This document shows positions 9,177 to 20,759 of a stretch of DNA of 64,000 bases, piece by piece. Within the stretch, counting starts at the first letter, position 1. Every line of letters starts with the position of its first letter. The translations under genes were made by a program, and so were the position numbers. The notes beneath the pieces were generated by a model. That model was not told the DNA's origin and ran no database searches. It worked only from the letters and a program-made list of their open reading frames with translations. Source of the stretch: Bog-756 sp963835465 (lineage in GTDB: Bacteria; Actinomycetota; Acidimicrobiia; Acidimicrobiales; RAAP-2); the NCBI GenBank assembly GCA_963835465.1, contig CAWIFR010000008.1, forward strand, positions 310,001 through 374,000. Reading direction: 5' to 3'.

Positions 9177-9570
9177 CTCTGTGGCCACCCGCCCGAGATC
9201 GGGATGGTCCGGGCAGGCCTCCGAGGGATCGAGGCGCGACCGGACCCTGAGGTCTGAACGAACCACCCTGCCGACCGGTCGCCTCGCCTGGCCCGGTTCA
9301 GGCGGTCCCACATGCCTCCAAGACGACGTGGGCATTCCCACCTGCCTCTCCCCTCCTCCGCCATCGTCGGTTCGGGTCCCGGGAGGTCCCTGAGGCGTCT
9401 AGTACGCAGGGGAACCGACGTTTGGAGCTCCCGTTTAGCTTCATCCTGGCCGCATAACTCGAGTCGGACTCACCAACGCCCTTCTTCTCCTGCGAGCGAT
9501 CGGAGGTGAAAGTCGGCCCCAATTGTGCTCAACTCCTGCTCCATTGCGTCCGAAGGGGTACCCTCGCGTC
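9177..9570. other. Intergenic region with repeat copy and promoter-like site
   Basis: About 390 bases without a credible gene. It holds a dispersed-repeat copy (9361-9447) and, at 9559-9564, a TACCCT hexamer ending exactly 6 nt before the next start codon. Confidence 0.55.
9361..9447. repeat. Degenerate dispersed repeat, copy 3 (best preserved)
   Basis: About 37 bases starting GCCATCGTCGGTTCGGGT match 12056-12095 at roughly 31 positions. The right half shares blocks with the copies at 5038 and 7793. Confidence 0.4.
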
Positions 9571-12009
9571 ATGAGAGGTGTGCGCTTCTATCGACTCCTC
9601 CTGCCTGCCGCCGCAGCATCGCTCCTGATGGCGGGGTTCCCCGCATCTTCCGCCGCATCGGCCCCAGCACGGGCCACCGCTGCTAATAGGGTGACGATCA
9701 CGCGTGACAGTTCAGGCGTCCCCCACATCACGGCCCGCAACTTCACGGCGCTCGGGTATGGCGAGGCGCTGGCGTTCTCTCAGGACAACTTCTGCACCCT
9801 TGCCCAGGACTTCGTCACCGTGAACGGCCAGAGGTCGAAGTACTTCGGCCCGAAAGGCCTGAGCCTCAACTACTCGGCGGGCGCTAGTGACACCAACCTC
9901 AATTCGGACTTCTTCTGGCGGTCGGTCAAGGCCCGCGGCATGCTGGCCAGGGAGGTCCACCAGCCCCCTCCGCTCGGGCCGCTTCCCCAGGTCCTTTCCG
10001 TGTACGAGGGCTTCATCTCCGGGTACAACGCGTATCTGAAGTCGGGCAAACTCAAGGACCCGGCGTGCGCTGGCAAAGCGTGGGTCCGACCCATCACCCT
10101 CTCGGACATGTTCCTGAGGGGCTACCAGGTGGTCATCGAAGCGTCGAGCGCGCAGTTCCTATCCATGGAGGCAAAGGCGACCCCACCGAAGGTTTCCGCA
10201 CCGCCGACCTCGCCGTCCTCGACGGCCACCACCTCATCCTCGGCCTCCCGAAGCCCAGATGCGGCCACCCTCGTGGCAGCGTTCGGGTCCAACGGCAACG
10301 ATACGCTCGGGTCGAACGGAATCGGGATCGGCTCCCAGGACACCGCGGCCGGCGACGGCATGTTGCTCGCCAATCCGCATTTTCCGTGGCGCGGCACCGA
10401 GCGATTCTGGATGGCACAACTCACGGTTCCGGGCCAATACAACGTCGAGGGCGGCACCCTCGAGGGGTTCCCCCTGATCGGCATCGGGTTCAATCAGCAC
10501 CTGGCCTGGACCCACACCGTCTCGACCAGCTTCCGGTTCACCTTCTACCAACTTCAATTGGTCCCCGGCGACCCGACGAGCTATTACGTGGACGGCAAAG
10601 CTCAGAAGATGGGCCGGGTGACGGTGTCGGTGAACACCGGCCATGGCACCGCCACCCACACCTACTACACCTCCCGATGGGGTACCGTCGCCGACGTGGG
10701 CCAGGCGGGCTACCACTGGACCAGCACCACCGCCTACGCCGTGGCCGACTCCATGGGCAACGACAGCTTCCGGGCCGCCAATCAGTACCTGCGCATGGGG
10801 CAGGCCACCTCGGTGCAGAACCTTCTGGCGGTGGAATCCCAGTACCTAGCCATCCCCACCTTTAACACCATCGCCTCGGACGATACCGGGCATGCCTACT
10901 ACGGCGACGTGGGCAACACCCCGAACGTCCCGCAATCGCTGATCACGTCGTGCATGCCGACCGGTTTGGCCCAGATCGTCTACAACGTCGCCGGGGTGGT
11001 GACGCTGGACGGCTCCCGGTCGTCGTGCGCATGGGACAACGACCCCGGCACCCCTGTGCCCGGCATCTTCAGTGCCTCCAACGAGCCGCACACGATCAGA
11101 ACCGACTACGTCGAGAACTCGAACGACTCGTATTGGCTGGCCAACCCGACGGCCCCGTTTCCCGCCTACTCCCCGATCATCGGGAACATCGATGTGGAGC
11201 AGGGCCTCCGGACCCGGCTGGGCAACCAGATGATCGCCCAGCGGGTGGCCGGCACCGACGGGTTCGGACCCCCCAAGTTCACCCTCGGGTCGCTGCAATC
11301 GATGTGGGAGAGCAATCAGTCCCTGCAAGCCCAACTGGTCCTGGGGTCACTGGTGGGCGCGTGTCAAGCCGCGCCTGCAGCAAAGTCGTCCAAGGGCGTC
11401 TCGGTCGATTTAACCGCTGCGTGCTCGGCCTTGGCAGGCTACGACAAGACCGGCAACCTCGATGCTGGCGGTGGCTGGCTCTTCTCGGAGTGGGCAGCCT
11501 ACGCCCCTTCGACCGGTTATTGGTCCGACGCTTTCAATGCGAACCAACCACTCACTACGCCCTCGCAGCTCAATACTGCCAATCCTGCAATCCTCACCGC
11601 ATTGGCCGATGCGGTGGTGAGCCTGCAGACCCACCACATACCGCTCGATGCCACCTACGGTGACGTGCAGCACGTCACCCGCCACGGGACGAAGATCCCC
11701 ATCCCCGGATGCGACACCGGGTGCTTCAACGCCATCTACGCCGCTGACGGCCAGGGCGGTCCGCTTAACGCCGCACCCTACGGCGAGGTCTATGACGGCT
11801 CTTCGCTGGTGATGACCACTGAGCTGACCCCGGGAGGCCCGGTGTCCCAGGGCATTCTCACCTATTCGCAAGCGACGAACCCGACCTCGCCCTGGTACGA
11901 CAATATGACCAAGCTCTACTCGCAGAAGAAGTGGATATCCCTCCCCTACACGACCGCGCAGTTGGCCAAGGACCACGGAGCGGAGTCGGAGACAGTGACC
12001 GCTTCCTGA
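9571..12009 (+). CDS. Secreted penicillin acylase-family N-terminal-nucleophile hydrolase (PvdQ / AHL-acylase type)
   Basis: 812 aa. ATG at 9571 is followed by a clear signal peptide (LLLPAAAASLLMAGFPASSAASA). The alpha chain begins RVTITRDSSGVPHI. A Ser/Thr/Pro-rich linker (about residues 205-230) precedes the autoprocessing point. The beta chain would start at Ser248 in LGSNGIGIGS, and LLANPHFPW follows as in PvdQ and aculeacin-A acylase. Such enzymes remove acyl chains from N-acyl-homoserine lactones or lipopeptides in the periplasm or outside the cell. Likely roles are quorum quenching or detoxifying acylated antibiotics, but substrate choice cannot be read from sequence. No Shine-Dalgarno is obvious; TACCCT 6 nt upstream suggests a leaderless mRNA. 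Confidence 0.88.
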   Translation: MRGVRFYRLLLPAAAASLLMAGFPASSAASAPARATAANRVTITRDSSGVPHITARNFTALGYGEALAFSQDNFCTLAQDFVTVNGQRSKYFGPKGLSLNYSAGASDTNLNSDFFWRSVKARGMLAREVHQPPPLGPLPQVLSVYEGFISGYNAYLKSGKLKDPACAGKAWVRPITLSDMFLRGYQVVIEASSAQFLSMEAKATPPKVSAPPTSPSSTATTSSSASRSPDAATLVAAFGSNGNDTLGSNGIGIGSQDTAAGDGMLLANPHFPWRGTERFWMAQLTVPGQYNVEGGTLEGFPLIGIGFNQHLAWTHTVSTSFRFTFYQLQLVPGDPTSYYVDGKAQKMGRVTVSVNTGHGTATHTYYTSRWGTVADVGQAGYHWTSTTAYAVADSMGNDSFRAANQYLRMGQATSVQNLLAVESQYLAIPTFNTIASDDTGHAYYGDVGNTPNVPQSLITSCMPTGLAQIVYNVAGVVTLDGSRSSCAWDNDPGTPVPGIFSASNEPHTIRTDYVENSNDSYWLANPTAPFPAYSPIIGNIDVEQGLRTRLGNQMIAQRVAGTDGFGPPKFTLGSLQSMWESNQSLQAQLVLGSLVGACQAAPAAKSSKGVSVDLTAACSALAGYDKTGNLDAGGGWLFSEWAAYAPSTGYWSDAFNANQPLTTPSQLNTANPAILTALADAVVSLQTHHIPLDATYGDVQHVTRHGTKIPIPGCDTGCFNAIYAADGQGGPLNAAPYGEVYDGSSLVMTTELTPGGPVSQGILTYSQATNPTSPWYDNMTKLYSQKKWISLPYTTAQLAKDHGAESETVTAS

Positions 12010-12055
12010 GGAGACGCCCCCCTTGTGGACTGTCCACTCCCGCACGCTCAGTTCC

Positions 12056-12095
12056 GGCCATCGTCGGGTCCGATCCCGGCGGGTCCCTGACGCGC
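12056..12095. repeat. Degenerate dispersed repeat, copy 4
   Basis: Begins GCCATCGTCGGGTCCGATCC and matches the first 37 bases of the copy at 9361 with about six differences. It lies about 47 bases after the acylase stop. Confidence 0.4.
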
Positions 12096-12253
12096 CCCAC
12101 ACCGGGCCGTCTGGGTTCGACGACGCCAACGGGTCGGACCAGGGTGCTGTCACCCGACCGGGCTAGCCGGGCCCGGTCCCGCTTTCCCACCGTCCAGGTT
12201 TTGTCAGTAGCTATGCTAGAACCTCGCCCGTCATCTCCGGAAGGACACCGCCC

Positions 12254-12888
12254 ATGGACACCGCTCCTGCTCAACGGCTCATCTCGGACATGCGCGGCGT
12301 CCGCTACGGCGAGGTGATCGCCGTCTTCCTGCGGGAGTCGGGGTTCGAGGCCGAGGTCTACGGCACCCAGATGCTCAACGACTGCCCCCAGGAGCTCTGG
12401 GGCGCCCTCGACGCCGACGCCATCGCCGCCGAGATGGGAGCGGTGGCCGTCAAGCTCAACGGGCCCCGGCACTGGATGATCGACGGTCTGGGCCAGAAGG
12501 TCGCCGTGGTGGACCCCGTGCTCCGAGAGTTCGGTGGGCTGACCATGCGGCGGATCGCCGTGATCGACCTCGGAGGCACCCCGTCGACCACCCCGTACGC
12601 CGAGGTCCACGTCAACCGGGGTGCGGTCTTCTTCTTCGATGCCGGCTCCCCCGTCTACGAGCTGGTCGATCCCGACGGACTGGCCTATGTCATGCAGGCC
12701 TACTGCATCGGGGTCGACCCCACCATCACCCCCCAGAGCCTGGAGACCCTGGGTGGGCGCCTGTCCCTCCCCCGGGGTGGGCCTACCGATCCCGCACCCT
12801 CGACGAGGAGCTGGTGGTGGACACCACCCAGACCATCGCCACCGTGCTCCAGGACGAGTTGGAGAACTCCTACACGCTCCCCGACTAG
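12254..12888 (+). CDS. Conserved-looking protein of unknown function, one frameshift
   Basis: ATG at 12254 has GGAAGGA about 9 nt upstream. The corrected product is about 211 aa and soluble, with no signal peptide or membrane segment. Readable stretches are VRYGEVIAVFLRESGFEAEV, QELWGALDADAIAAEMGA, NGPRHWMIDG and AYVMQAYCIGVDP. The C-run at 12769-12773 has one C too few: adding it gives LPPGWAYRSRTLDEELVVDT and so on to TAG at 12886-12888. Codon use and the continuation after repair support a real gene. I do not recognise the family. The AT-richer upstream stretch (12199-12230) may contain its promoter. Confidence 0.65.
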
Positions 12889-13201
12889 GTCGGGCGGCCG
12901 TCCAGGCGGTGCATGCCGAGCCTCGCTTGGGGGCCCGACCGGCCTCGATCACCGCGGCCACCGGCACCGGGAGCGATCTGGGGACGTCGCCCCATCCCGC
13001 CGGGGATCACCAAGGAGATCGAGCGGCCAGCGTCGGAAGCACCGGGGCCCGGGTCCGGGGTCCCGAGGCAGGCCCGGCCGAACCGGTGGGTCGGCGCGGA
13101 CGGGAACGGTCCCGCTGCGCCGACCTCCCTCGGTCCCGCTCGACCACGCCGAGGCTCCGGGTCCCACGCCCCGGTCTCCGGGGTCGGGGACGGAACGGTC
13201 G
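12889..13201. other. Intergenic region, nothing recognised
   Basis: About 310 very GC-rich bases between a + strand gene and a convergent gene. No credible coding frame, RNA gene or strong terminator with a T-run was seen. Confidence 0.5.
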
Positions 13202-13576
13202 TCAGACGTCGGGGATGAGGGTGGTGATGCAGAAGGGATGACCGGCGGGGTCGATCAGCACCCGCCACGCGTCCGGGTTGGGTTGCGCCTCGGCCTTGAT
13301 GGCACCGATGGCCAGCGCCGCGGCCTCCGCCTCCTCCAGATCCGTGACAGCCAGCTCGAGGTGGATCTGCTTGGGGACCTCGCCCGCCGGCCAGCTGGGG
13401 GCCCGGTGGTCGACGACCCTCTGCATGGTGAGCAGGATGTCGGCGCCCTTCAGGGCCACGAAGTCGTCGGATGCGAAGAAGGTCTCCAGGTCCAGGAGTT
13501 CCCGGTAGAAGGCGGACAGTCCGGCGGGGTCGGAGGTGTCGAGGGACACGGCGGCCAGGCGGGCGATGGCGGTCAT
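13202..13576 (-). CDS. VOC-superfamily (glyoxalase/bleomycin-resistance-like) protein
   Basis: 124 aa with two beta-alpha-beta modules. The first is ARLAAVSLDTSDPAGLSAFYREL and the second PKQIHLELAVTDLEEAEAAA ending in VLIDPAGHPFCITTL. The pattern (D..L..FY..LL, then H-x-E/D, then DPxGHPF) is typical of small VOC proteins. The His and Glu positions needed for a metal are partly present (HLEL), but many such proteins are uncharacterised. It could be an enzyme, a binding protein or an antibiotic-sequestering protein. Monocistronic. Confidence 0.8.
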   Translation of the reverse strand: MTAIARLAAVSLDTSDPAGLSAFYRELLDLETFFASDDFVALKGADILLTMQRVVDHRAPSWPAGEVPKQIHLELAVTDLEEAEAAALAIGAIKAEAQPNPDAWRVLIDPAGHPFCITTLIPDV

Positions 13577-13704
13577 GACTTCTTCTTAGCCCATCCGAAC
13601 CGCAGGCAAGGTCGCGCACCCTCCGTTTGAGCCGTTCCCATCACCACCGGTATGGTCCTGCCCACACGGCCCCGTCCGAGGCCCGGTCCGAGGAGGCGGC
13701 ACCG

Positions 13705-14148
13705 ATGCCCTACAAGGTGATCGTGGTGGGTTTCGACCGTTCCGAGCGGGGTGCCATCGCCGTGGACGAAGCCCTCCGACTGGCCCGGGACACCGGGGCC
13801 GCCCTCCATGCCGTCCATGTCGTCGCTGCGGCGGTCGAGGGAGGGACCGTGGCCTCCAAGGCCTTTCAGGCGGTGATCGACGCCGAGCGCCAGGACCTCG
13901 AGTCCGTCCGGGACCAGCTGGTCGCCGACGCCACCGCGTTGGGGGTGACGGTGGTGTTCCACACCTCGGGCAGCAACGACATCCCCGACGCCATCCTGGC
14001 CACCGCCGAGTCGGTCGGGGCCGACCTGGTGGTGGTGGGCAACCGGGGCATGACCGGCAAGGCCCGGTTCCTGCTCGGGAGTGTCCCGAACAAGGTCGCC
14101 CACCGGTCCCCCTGCAGCGTGCTCATCGTGAACACCGAGCCCGGCTGA
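13705..14148 (+). CDS. Universal stress protein, UspA family
   Basis: 147 aa. ATG at 13705 has GAGGAGG 9 nt upstream. The single Usp domain starts YKVIVVGFDRSERGAIAVDEAL, and the C-terminal ATP-binding motif G-2x-G-9x-G(S/T) is visible as VGNRGMTGKARFLLGSVPNKV followed by SPCSVLIV, so it belongs to the ATP-binding class. These proteins are induced by starvation or hypoxia in Actinobacteria; the exact role here is unknown. Confidence 0.92.
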   Translation: MPYKVIVVGFDRSERGAIAVDEALRLARDTGAALHAVHVVAAAVEGGTVASKAFQAVIDAERQDLESVRDQLVADATALGVTVVFHTSGSNDIPDAILATAESVGADLVVVGNRGMTGKARFLLGSVPNKVAHRSPCSVLIVNTEPG

Positions 14149-14220
14149 CCACGGGTCCGGGCCCGTCGGGGCGTAGCGGCAGGATCGTCCCGATTTGGGG
14201 ACTGGTAAACGGTCGCCCGG

Positions 14221-14348
14221 AGGAGTACAAGTGAAGGAGTAGATCGGTTCGGCGAGTCCGCCGCTCCCGGGTGACGGCCCGGACGGCCAGGGCAGAACCG
14301 ATCGGTGCATGCATCCGAAGGTCCCCCGGCTCAGTCCGGGGGACTTTT
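14221..14348 (+). ncRNA. Candidate structured small RNA ending in an intrinsic terminator
   Basis: Between the Usp gene and the convergent gltD. A perfect 9-bp stem, GATCGGTTC (14242-14250) with GAACCGATC (14295-14303), encloses two smaller hairpins: GGCG-AGTC-CGCC at 14251-14262 and a GGCC stem around 14277-14289. It thus resembles a three-way junction. It is followed 17 nt later by a strong terminator hairpin with a T-run. GGAGGAG and a tiny GTG-AAG-GAG-TAG frame precede the stem. No protein fits. No known riboswitch family was recognised, and the downstream gene is on the opposite strand, so a free-standing transcript is more likely than a leader. Confidence 0.42.
14321..14348 (+). terminator. 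Intrinsic terminator
   Basis: GTCCCCCGG-CTCAGT-CCGGGGGAC, a perfect 9-bp stem followed by TTTT on the + strand. It would end transcription of the Usp gene or of the candidate small RNA just upstream. Confidence 0.85.
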
Positions 14349-14368
14349 GCGTCCACCCGCCGCCGTGG

Positions 14369-15869
<1,501 letters not shown>

Positions 15870-15877
<8 letters not shown>

Positions 15878-18800
15878 GGGACGCCTCCATGACGGCCTCC
15901 TCCACCGAGCGGCCCTCGGCCACCGCCTTCTCGGTGGCCTCGAGCACCCGGCGGTAGTCCTTGGGCATGACCGTCACGAACTGCTCGGAGGCACTGATCC
16001 AATCGGCCAGCACGGCCCGGGCCACCTCGGAGCCGGTCTCGTCCCGGTGCATGGTGATCCGGTCCCTCAGCCACACCCGGTCGTCGGCCGAGAGTGGCTC
16101 CAGGTCGACCAGTTCACGGTTGTAGGAGCCGACCAGGAGGCCGTGGGGGTCGTAGACAAAGGCCATGCCCCCCGACATCCCGGCGGCGAAGTTGCGCCCG
16201 GTGGGTCCGAGCACCACCACCCGCCCGCCGGTCATGTACTCACACCCGTGGTCGCCCACGCCCTCGACCACGGCGATGGCTCCCGAGTTCCGCACGCAGA
16301 ACCGCTCCCCCACCTGGCCGCGCAGGAAGACCTCCCCGGCGGTGGCGCCGTAGAGGATCACGTTGCCGGCCACGATGTTGTCCTCGGCGGCGAAGGGGGA
16401 CTCGTCCGGCGGCCGGACGATGATCCGACCGCCGGACAGGCCCTTGCCCAGATAGTCGTTGGTGTCCCCCACCAGGCGCATGGTCACCCCCTTGGGCAGG
16501 AAGGCGCCGAAGCTCTGGCCGGCCGACCCCCGGAAGGTCAGGTCGATGGTCCCCTCGGGCAGGCCGGCGCCCCCGTGCCGGCGGGTGATCTCGTAGCCGA
16601 GGAGGGTGCCCACCGTGCGGTTGACGTTGGTCACCTGCACCTCGGCCCGCACCGGCGTGCCGTCCTCGATGGCCGGGCGGCACTGCTCGAGGAACGTGTG
16701 GTCGAGGGCCCGGTCGAGCCCGTGGTCCTGCTGGTTGATGCAGTGCCGGACGGCCCCCTCGGGCAGCTCGGGCTGGACCAGGATGGGCGACAGGTCGAGA
16801 CCGCGGGCCTTCCAGTGGTCGACGGCGTCCGAGGCGTCGATGACGTCGACCCGGCCGATGGCCTCCTCCAGGGTACGGAACCCCAGGGCGGCCAGCAGCT
16901 CCCGCACCTCCTCGGCGACGTACTGGAAGAACGTCTCCACGAACTCGGGCTTGCCCGAGTACCGGGCCCGGAGGGTGGGGTTCTGGGTGGCGATGCCGAC
17001 CGGGCAGGTGTCGAGGTGGCAGACCCGCATCATGATGCAGCCCGACACGACGAGCGGGGCGGTGGCGAAGCCGAACTCCTCCGCGCCGAGCAGGGCGCCG
17101 ATGACCACGTCCCGACCCGTCTTCATCTGACCGTCGACCTGCACGACGATCCGGTCCCGCAGATCGTTGGCCAGCAGGGTCTGCTGGGTCTCGGCCAGGC
17201 CGAGCTCCCAGGGGATGCCGGCGTGCTTCTGCGAGGTGAGCGGGGTGGCCCCGGTCCCCCCGTCGTGGCCGGAGATGAGCACCACGTCGGAGTGGGCCTT
17301 GGCCACACCGGCGGCCACCGTGCCCACGCCCACCTCGGCCACCAGCTTCACGTGGATCCGGGCCAGGGGGTTGGCCGACTTCAGGTCGTGGATGAGCTGC
17401 GCGATGTCCTCGATGGAGTAGATGTCGTGGTGGGGTGGCGGCGAGATGAGGCCGACCCCCGGCGTCGAGTACCGGGTCTTGGCGATCGAGGGGGACACCT
17501 TGTGCCCGGACAGCTGACCACCCTCGCCGGGCTTGGCCCCCTGGGCGATCTTGATCTGGATGTCGTCGGCATTGACCAGGTACTCCGAGGTCACACCGAA
17601 GCGGCCCGATGCCACCTGCTTGATGGCACTCCGACGAAGGTCACCGTCGGCATCCCGGGTGAACCGGTCGGGGTCCTCACCCCCCTCCCCGGTGTTGGAC
17701 TTGCCCCCGAGGCGGTTCATGGCGATGGCCAGCGTCTCGTGGGCCTCGGCGGAGATCGAGCCGTAGGACATCGCTCCGGTGGAGAACCGGGCCACGATGG
17801 CCTCGACCGGCTCCACCTCCTCGATGGGCACCGGCGGGCGGGACCCGGTGCGCAGGCGCATCATCCCCCGCAGCGTGGCCAGCTCGGCCGACTGGTCGTC
17901 GACGGCCCGCGTGTACTCCTTGAACACCTCGTACCGCTTGGACCGGGTGGCGTGCTGCAGCTTGAACACGGTCTTGGGGTTGAACAGGTGGATCTCGCCC
18001 TCACGCCGCCACTGGTACTCGCCGCCCACCTCCCGCTCGCGGTGCGCGAGCTCGGTGGGCCGCTCGAGGTGCGAGAGGCGGTGGCGACGGGCCACCTCCT
18101 CGGCCAGCACGTCGAGTCCCACGCCGCCGATACGCGAGACGGTCCCGGTGAAGTACTCCTCGATCACGTCCGGGGCGAGGCCGACGACCTCGAACACCTG
18201 GGCGCCGGTGTAGGACGCCACCGTGGAGATGCCCATCTTGGACATGACCTTGATGATCCCCTTGGACGCCGCCTTGATGTAGTTCTTCTGGGCCTGGCGG
18301 GGGGTGACGCCGGTCAGGATCCCCGAGGCGATCATGTCGTCGATGGTCTCGAAGGCCAGATAGGGGTTGATGGCGGCGGCCCCGAACCCCTTCAGGAGGG
18401 CCATGTGGTGGACCTCTCGGGCGTCGCCCGACTCCACCACCAGCCCCACCCGGGTCCGGGTCTTCTCCCGCACCAGGTGGTGGTGGACGGCCGAGACCAA
18501 CAGCAGGCTCGGGATGGGGGCCAGCTCCCCCGTCGAGTTGCGGTCGGACAGCACGATGACGTCGGCGCCCTCGGCGATGGCCGCGCTGACCCGGGCGCGC
18601 ACGTCCTCGATGGCCGAGCGCAGGGCCTCACCGCCGCCGGCCACCTCGAACAGCCCGTCGATGGCGAACGACCGGTAGCCGGGGGTGCTGCCGTCCTCGT
18701 TGACGTAGAGCAGCTTGGCCAGGTCGTCGTTGTCGATGACCGGCATGGGCAGGACGATCTGCCGGCACGACTCGGCGTCGGGCTCGAGCAGGTTGGACTC

Positions 18801-20501
18801 GGGGCCCAGGGTGGAGAGCAGCGAGGTGACCAGCTCCTCGCGGATGGCGTCCAACGGGGGGTTGGTCACCTGGGCGAACAGCTGGGTGAAGTAGTCGTAG
18901 AGCAGCCGGGGCCGCTCCGAGAGCACGGCGATGGCCGTGTCGGTGCCCATCGAGCCGATGGGTTCGGCCCCCGCCTTGGCCATGGGCTGCAGGATCAGCC
19001 GCAGCTCCTCGTTGGTGTACCCGAACAGGCGCTGGCGCCCCACGACCGAGGCGTGCTGGGGGGTGAGCATGGTCCGGGGGGGCAGCTCCTCCAGGTCGAT
19101 CTGGCCGGCGTCGAGCCACTCGGCGTAGGGATGCTCGGCGGCCAGGGCGTCCTTGATCTCGTCGTCGTCGACGATCCGTCCCGCCTCGGTGTCGACCAGG
19201 AACATCCGCCCCGGCTGGAGGCGGCCCTTGCGGACCACCTTCGCCGGCGGCACGTCGATCACGCCCACCTCGCTGGCCAGCACGACCATGCCGTCGTCGG
19301 TGACCCAGTAGCGGGCCGGCCGGAGCCCGTTGCGGTCGAGCACCGCCCCGATCACCCTGCCGTCGGTGAAGGCCACCGCCGCCGGGCCGTCCCACGGCTC
19401 CATGAGGGAGGCGTGGTAACGGTAGAAGGCCCGTCGGGCCGGGTCCATGGTCCGGTGGTTCTCCCAGGCCTCGGGGATCATCATCAGCACGGCGTGGTGC
19501 AGCGGCCGACCGCCCAGGTGGAGGAGCTCCAACACCTCGTCGAAGGAGGCCGAGTCGCTGGCCCCGGGGGTGACGATGGGGAAGGCCCGCTCCAGGCCGG
19601 GGATGAGGTCGGTGGCGCACAGCGCTTCCCGGGCCCGCATCCAGTTCCGGTTCCCCGCCGCCGTGTTGATCTCGCCGTTGTGGGCCAGGTAGCGGTAGGG
19701 GTGGGCCAGCGGCCACGAGGGGAAGGTGTTGGTGGAGAAGCGCGAGTGGACCAGGGCCAGGCCGCTGATGACCCGCTCGTCGGAGAGGTCCGGGTAGAAC
19801 TCGGCCAGCTGGTGGGAGGTCAGCATCCCCTTGTAGGTGATGGTGCGGGCCGACAGGGATGCCAGGTAGCAGTCGTCGATCTCGTGCTCGGCCCGCTTGC
19901 GGAGCACGAAGGCCAGCCGGTCGATGGCCAGGGCCGGGTCGTCACCGGTCAGGGTGGCCCCGGCGGTCGGGGCCACGAAGACCTGGTGGATGGAGGGCAT
20001 GGCCGCCTCGGCGATCGAGCCGAGGGTGGCGTCGTGGATGGGCACCGGCCGCCAGCCGATGACCTCGAGGCCCTCCTCCCCGGCCAGCTTGTCGATGGAC
20101 CGGCGCGCCGCGTCGGCCTCGTCCCCGTCCCGGGACAAGAAGGCCAGTCCGGTGGCGTAGGTGCCCCGGGCCGGCAGGTCGAAGTCGACGATGTCGGCGT
20201 AGAAGTTGTGGGGGATCTGGATGAGGATGCCGGCCCCGTCACCGCTGTCCTCCTCGCTGCCGGTGGCTCCGCGGTGGGCCAGGTGCTCCAGCGCCGAGAT
20301 GGCCTGGCGGACCAGGGTGTGGGTGGCCCGGCCCTGGAGGTCGGCCACCAGGGCCACCCCACAGGCATCGTGCTCGAACCTCGGGTCGTAGAGGCCTCCC
20401 CGTGGCGCACGCGGCGCCGCGGCCACCCGGGTGGCGGGGGTGGGGACAGGGGTCATGGGGACGTGGCCGGGTATTCCAAAACTGCCAGAGGGGGTCGTCA
20501 T
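15870..20501 (-). CDS. gltB: Glutamate synthase, large subunit
   Basis: 1543 aa, the usual length. ATG at 20501 is preferred because GGAG lies 7 nt upstream; a longer frame to 20699 lacks such a site. A propeptide of about 46 residues would be removed to expose Cys47 in HDACGVALV as the N-terminal nucleophile of the glutaminase domain. Then follow the central domain, the FMN-binding synthase domain (EGGEDPDRF, PGEGGQLSGHKV, SGHDGGTGATPLTSQKHAG) with the 3Fe-4S cysteines in CIMMRVCHLDTCPVGIATQ, and the C-terminal GXGXG beta-helix. In mycobacteria this enzyme is stimulated by unphosphorylated GarA, whose homologue is encoded 13 kb away. Confidence 0.97.
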
Positions 20502-20569
20502 CGGGTCGCTCCAACGAGAGAAGTGGATCCACCCGCCCGGGACGACGTTGGCCCTTGCGTGGTCGAAAG

Positions 20570-20575
20570 ATTGTA
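20570..20575 (-). promoter_or_regulatory. Possible -10 box for gltBD
   Basis: TACAAT on the minus strand, directly preceded by TG, in the only AT-rich patch upstream of gltB. A matching -35 is weak, so this is tentative. Confidence 0.35.
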
Positions 20576-20747
20576 CACGTCCCCCGATGGGATCGGCGAC
20601 GTCCGGAGCCGGCCGGCTCGTCCGGCCGGGGCGCCGTCCCGGGCCCTGACCTCGGCCATCGGTCCTTCCACAGGCGTCGGACCACTCCGCCCTCCCCACC
20701 CCTCACCGCCCCTCCCCCGCTGGCCCGTGCCCCGCCGGGACCGCCCG

Positions 20748-20753
20748 TAGCAT
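20748..20753 (+). promoter_or_regulatory. Probable -10 box of a leaderless thiO transcript
   Basis: TAGCAT ends exactly 6 nt before the thiO ATG, and no Shine-Dalgarno is present. This places the predicted transcription start on the A of the start codon. No TPP-riboswitch signature was found upstream. Confidence 0.45.
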
Positions 20754-20759
20754 GGGGCC

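Noticed and set aside
14221..14348. Assignment of the structured RNA to the 6C or c-di-AMP riboswitch families
   Set aside because: No C-rich hairpin loops as in 6C RNA and no downstream cell-wall gene on the same strand; left as unassigned.
20502..20759. TPP riboswitch upstream of thiO
   Set aside because: The CTGAGA and ACCTGATCTGGATAATGCCA-type conserved strings are absent, and the -10 box 6 nt before ATG leaves no room for a leader.
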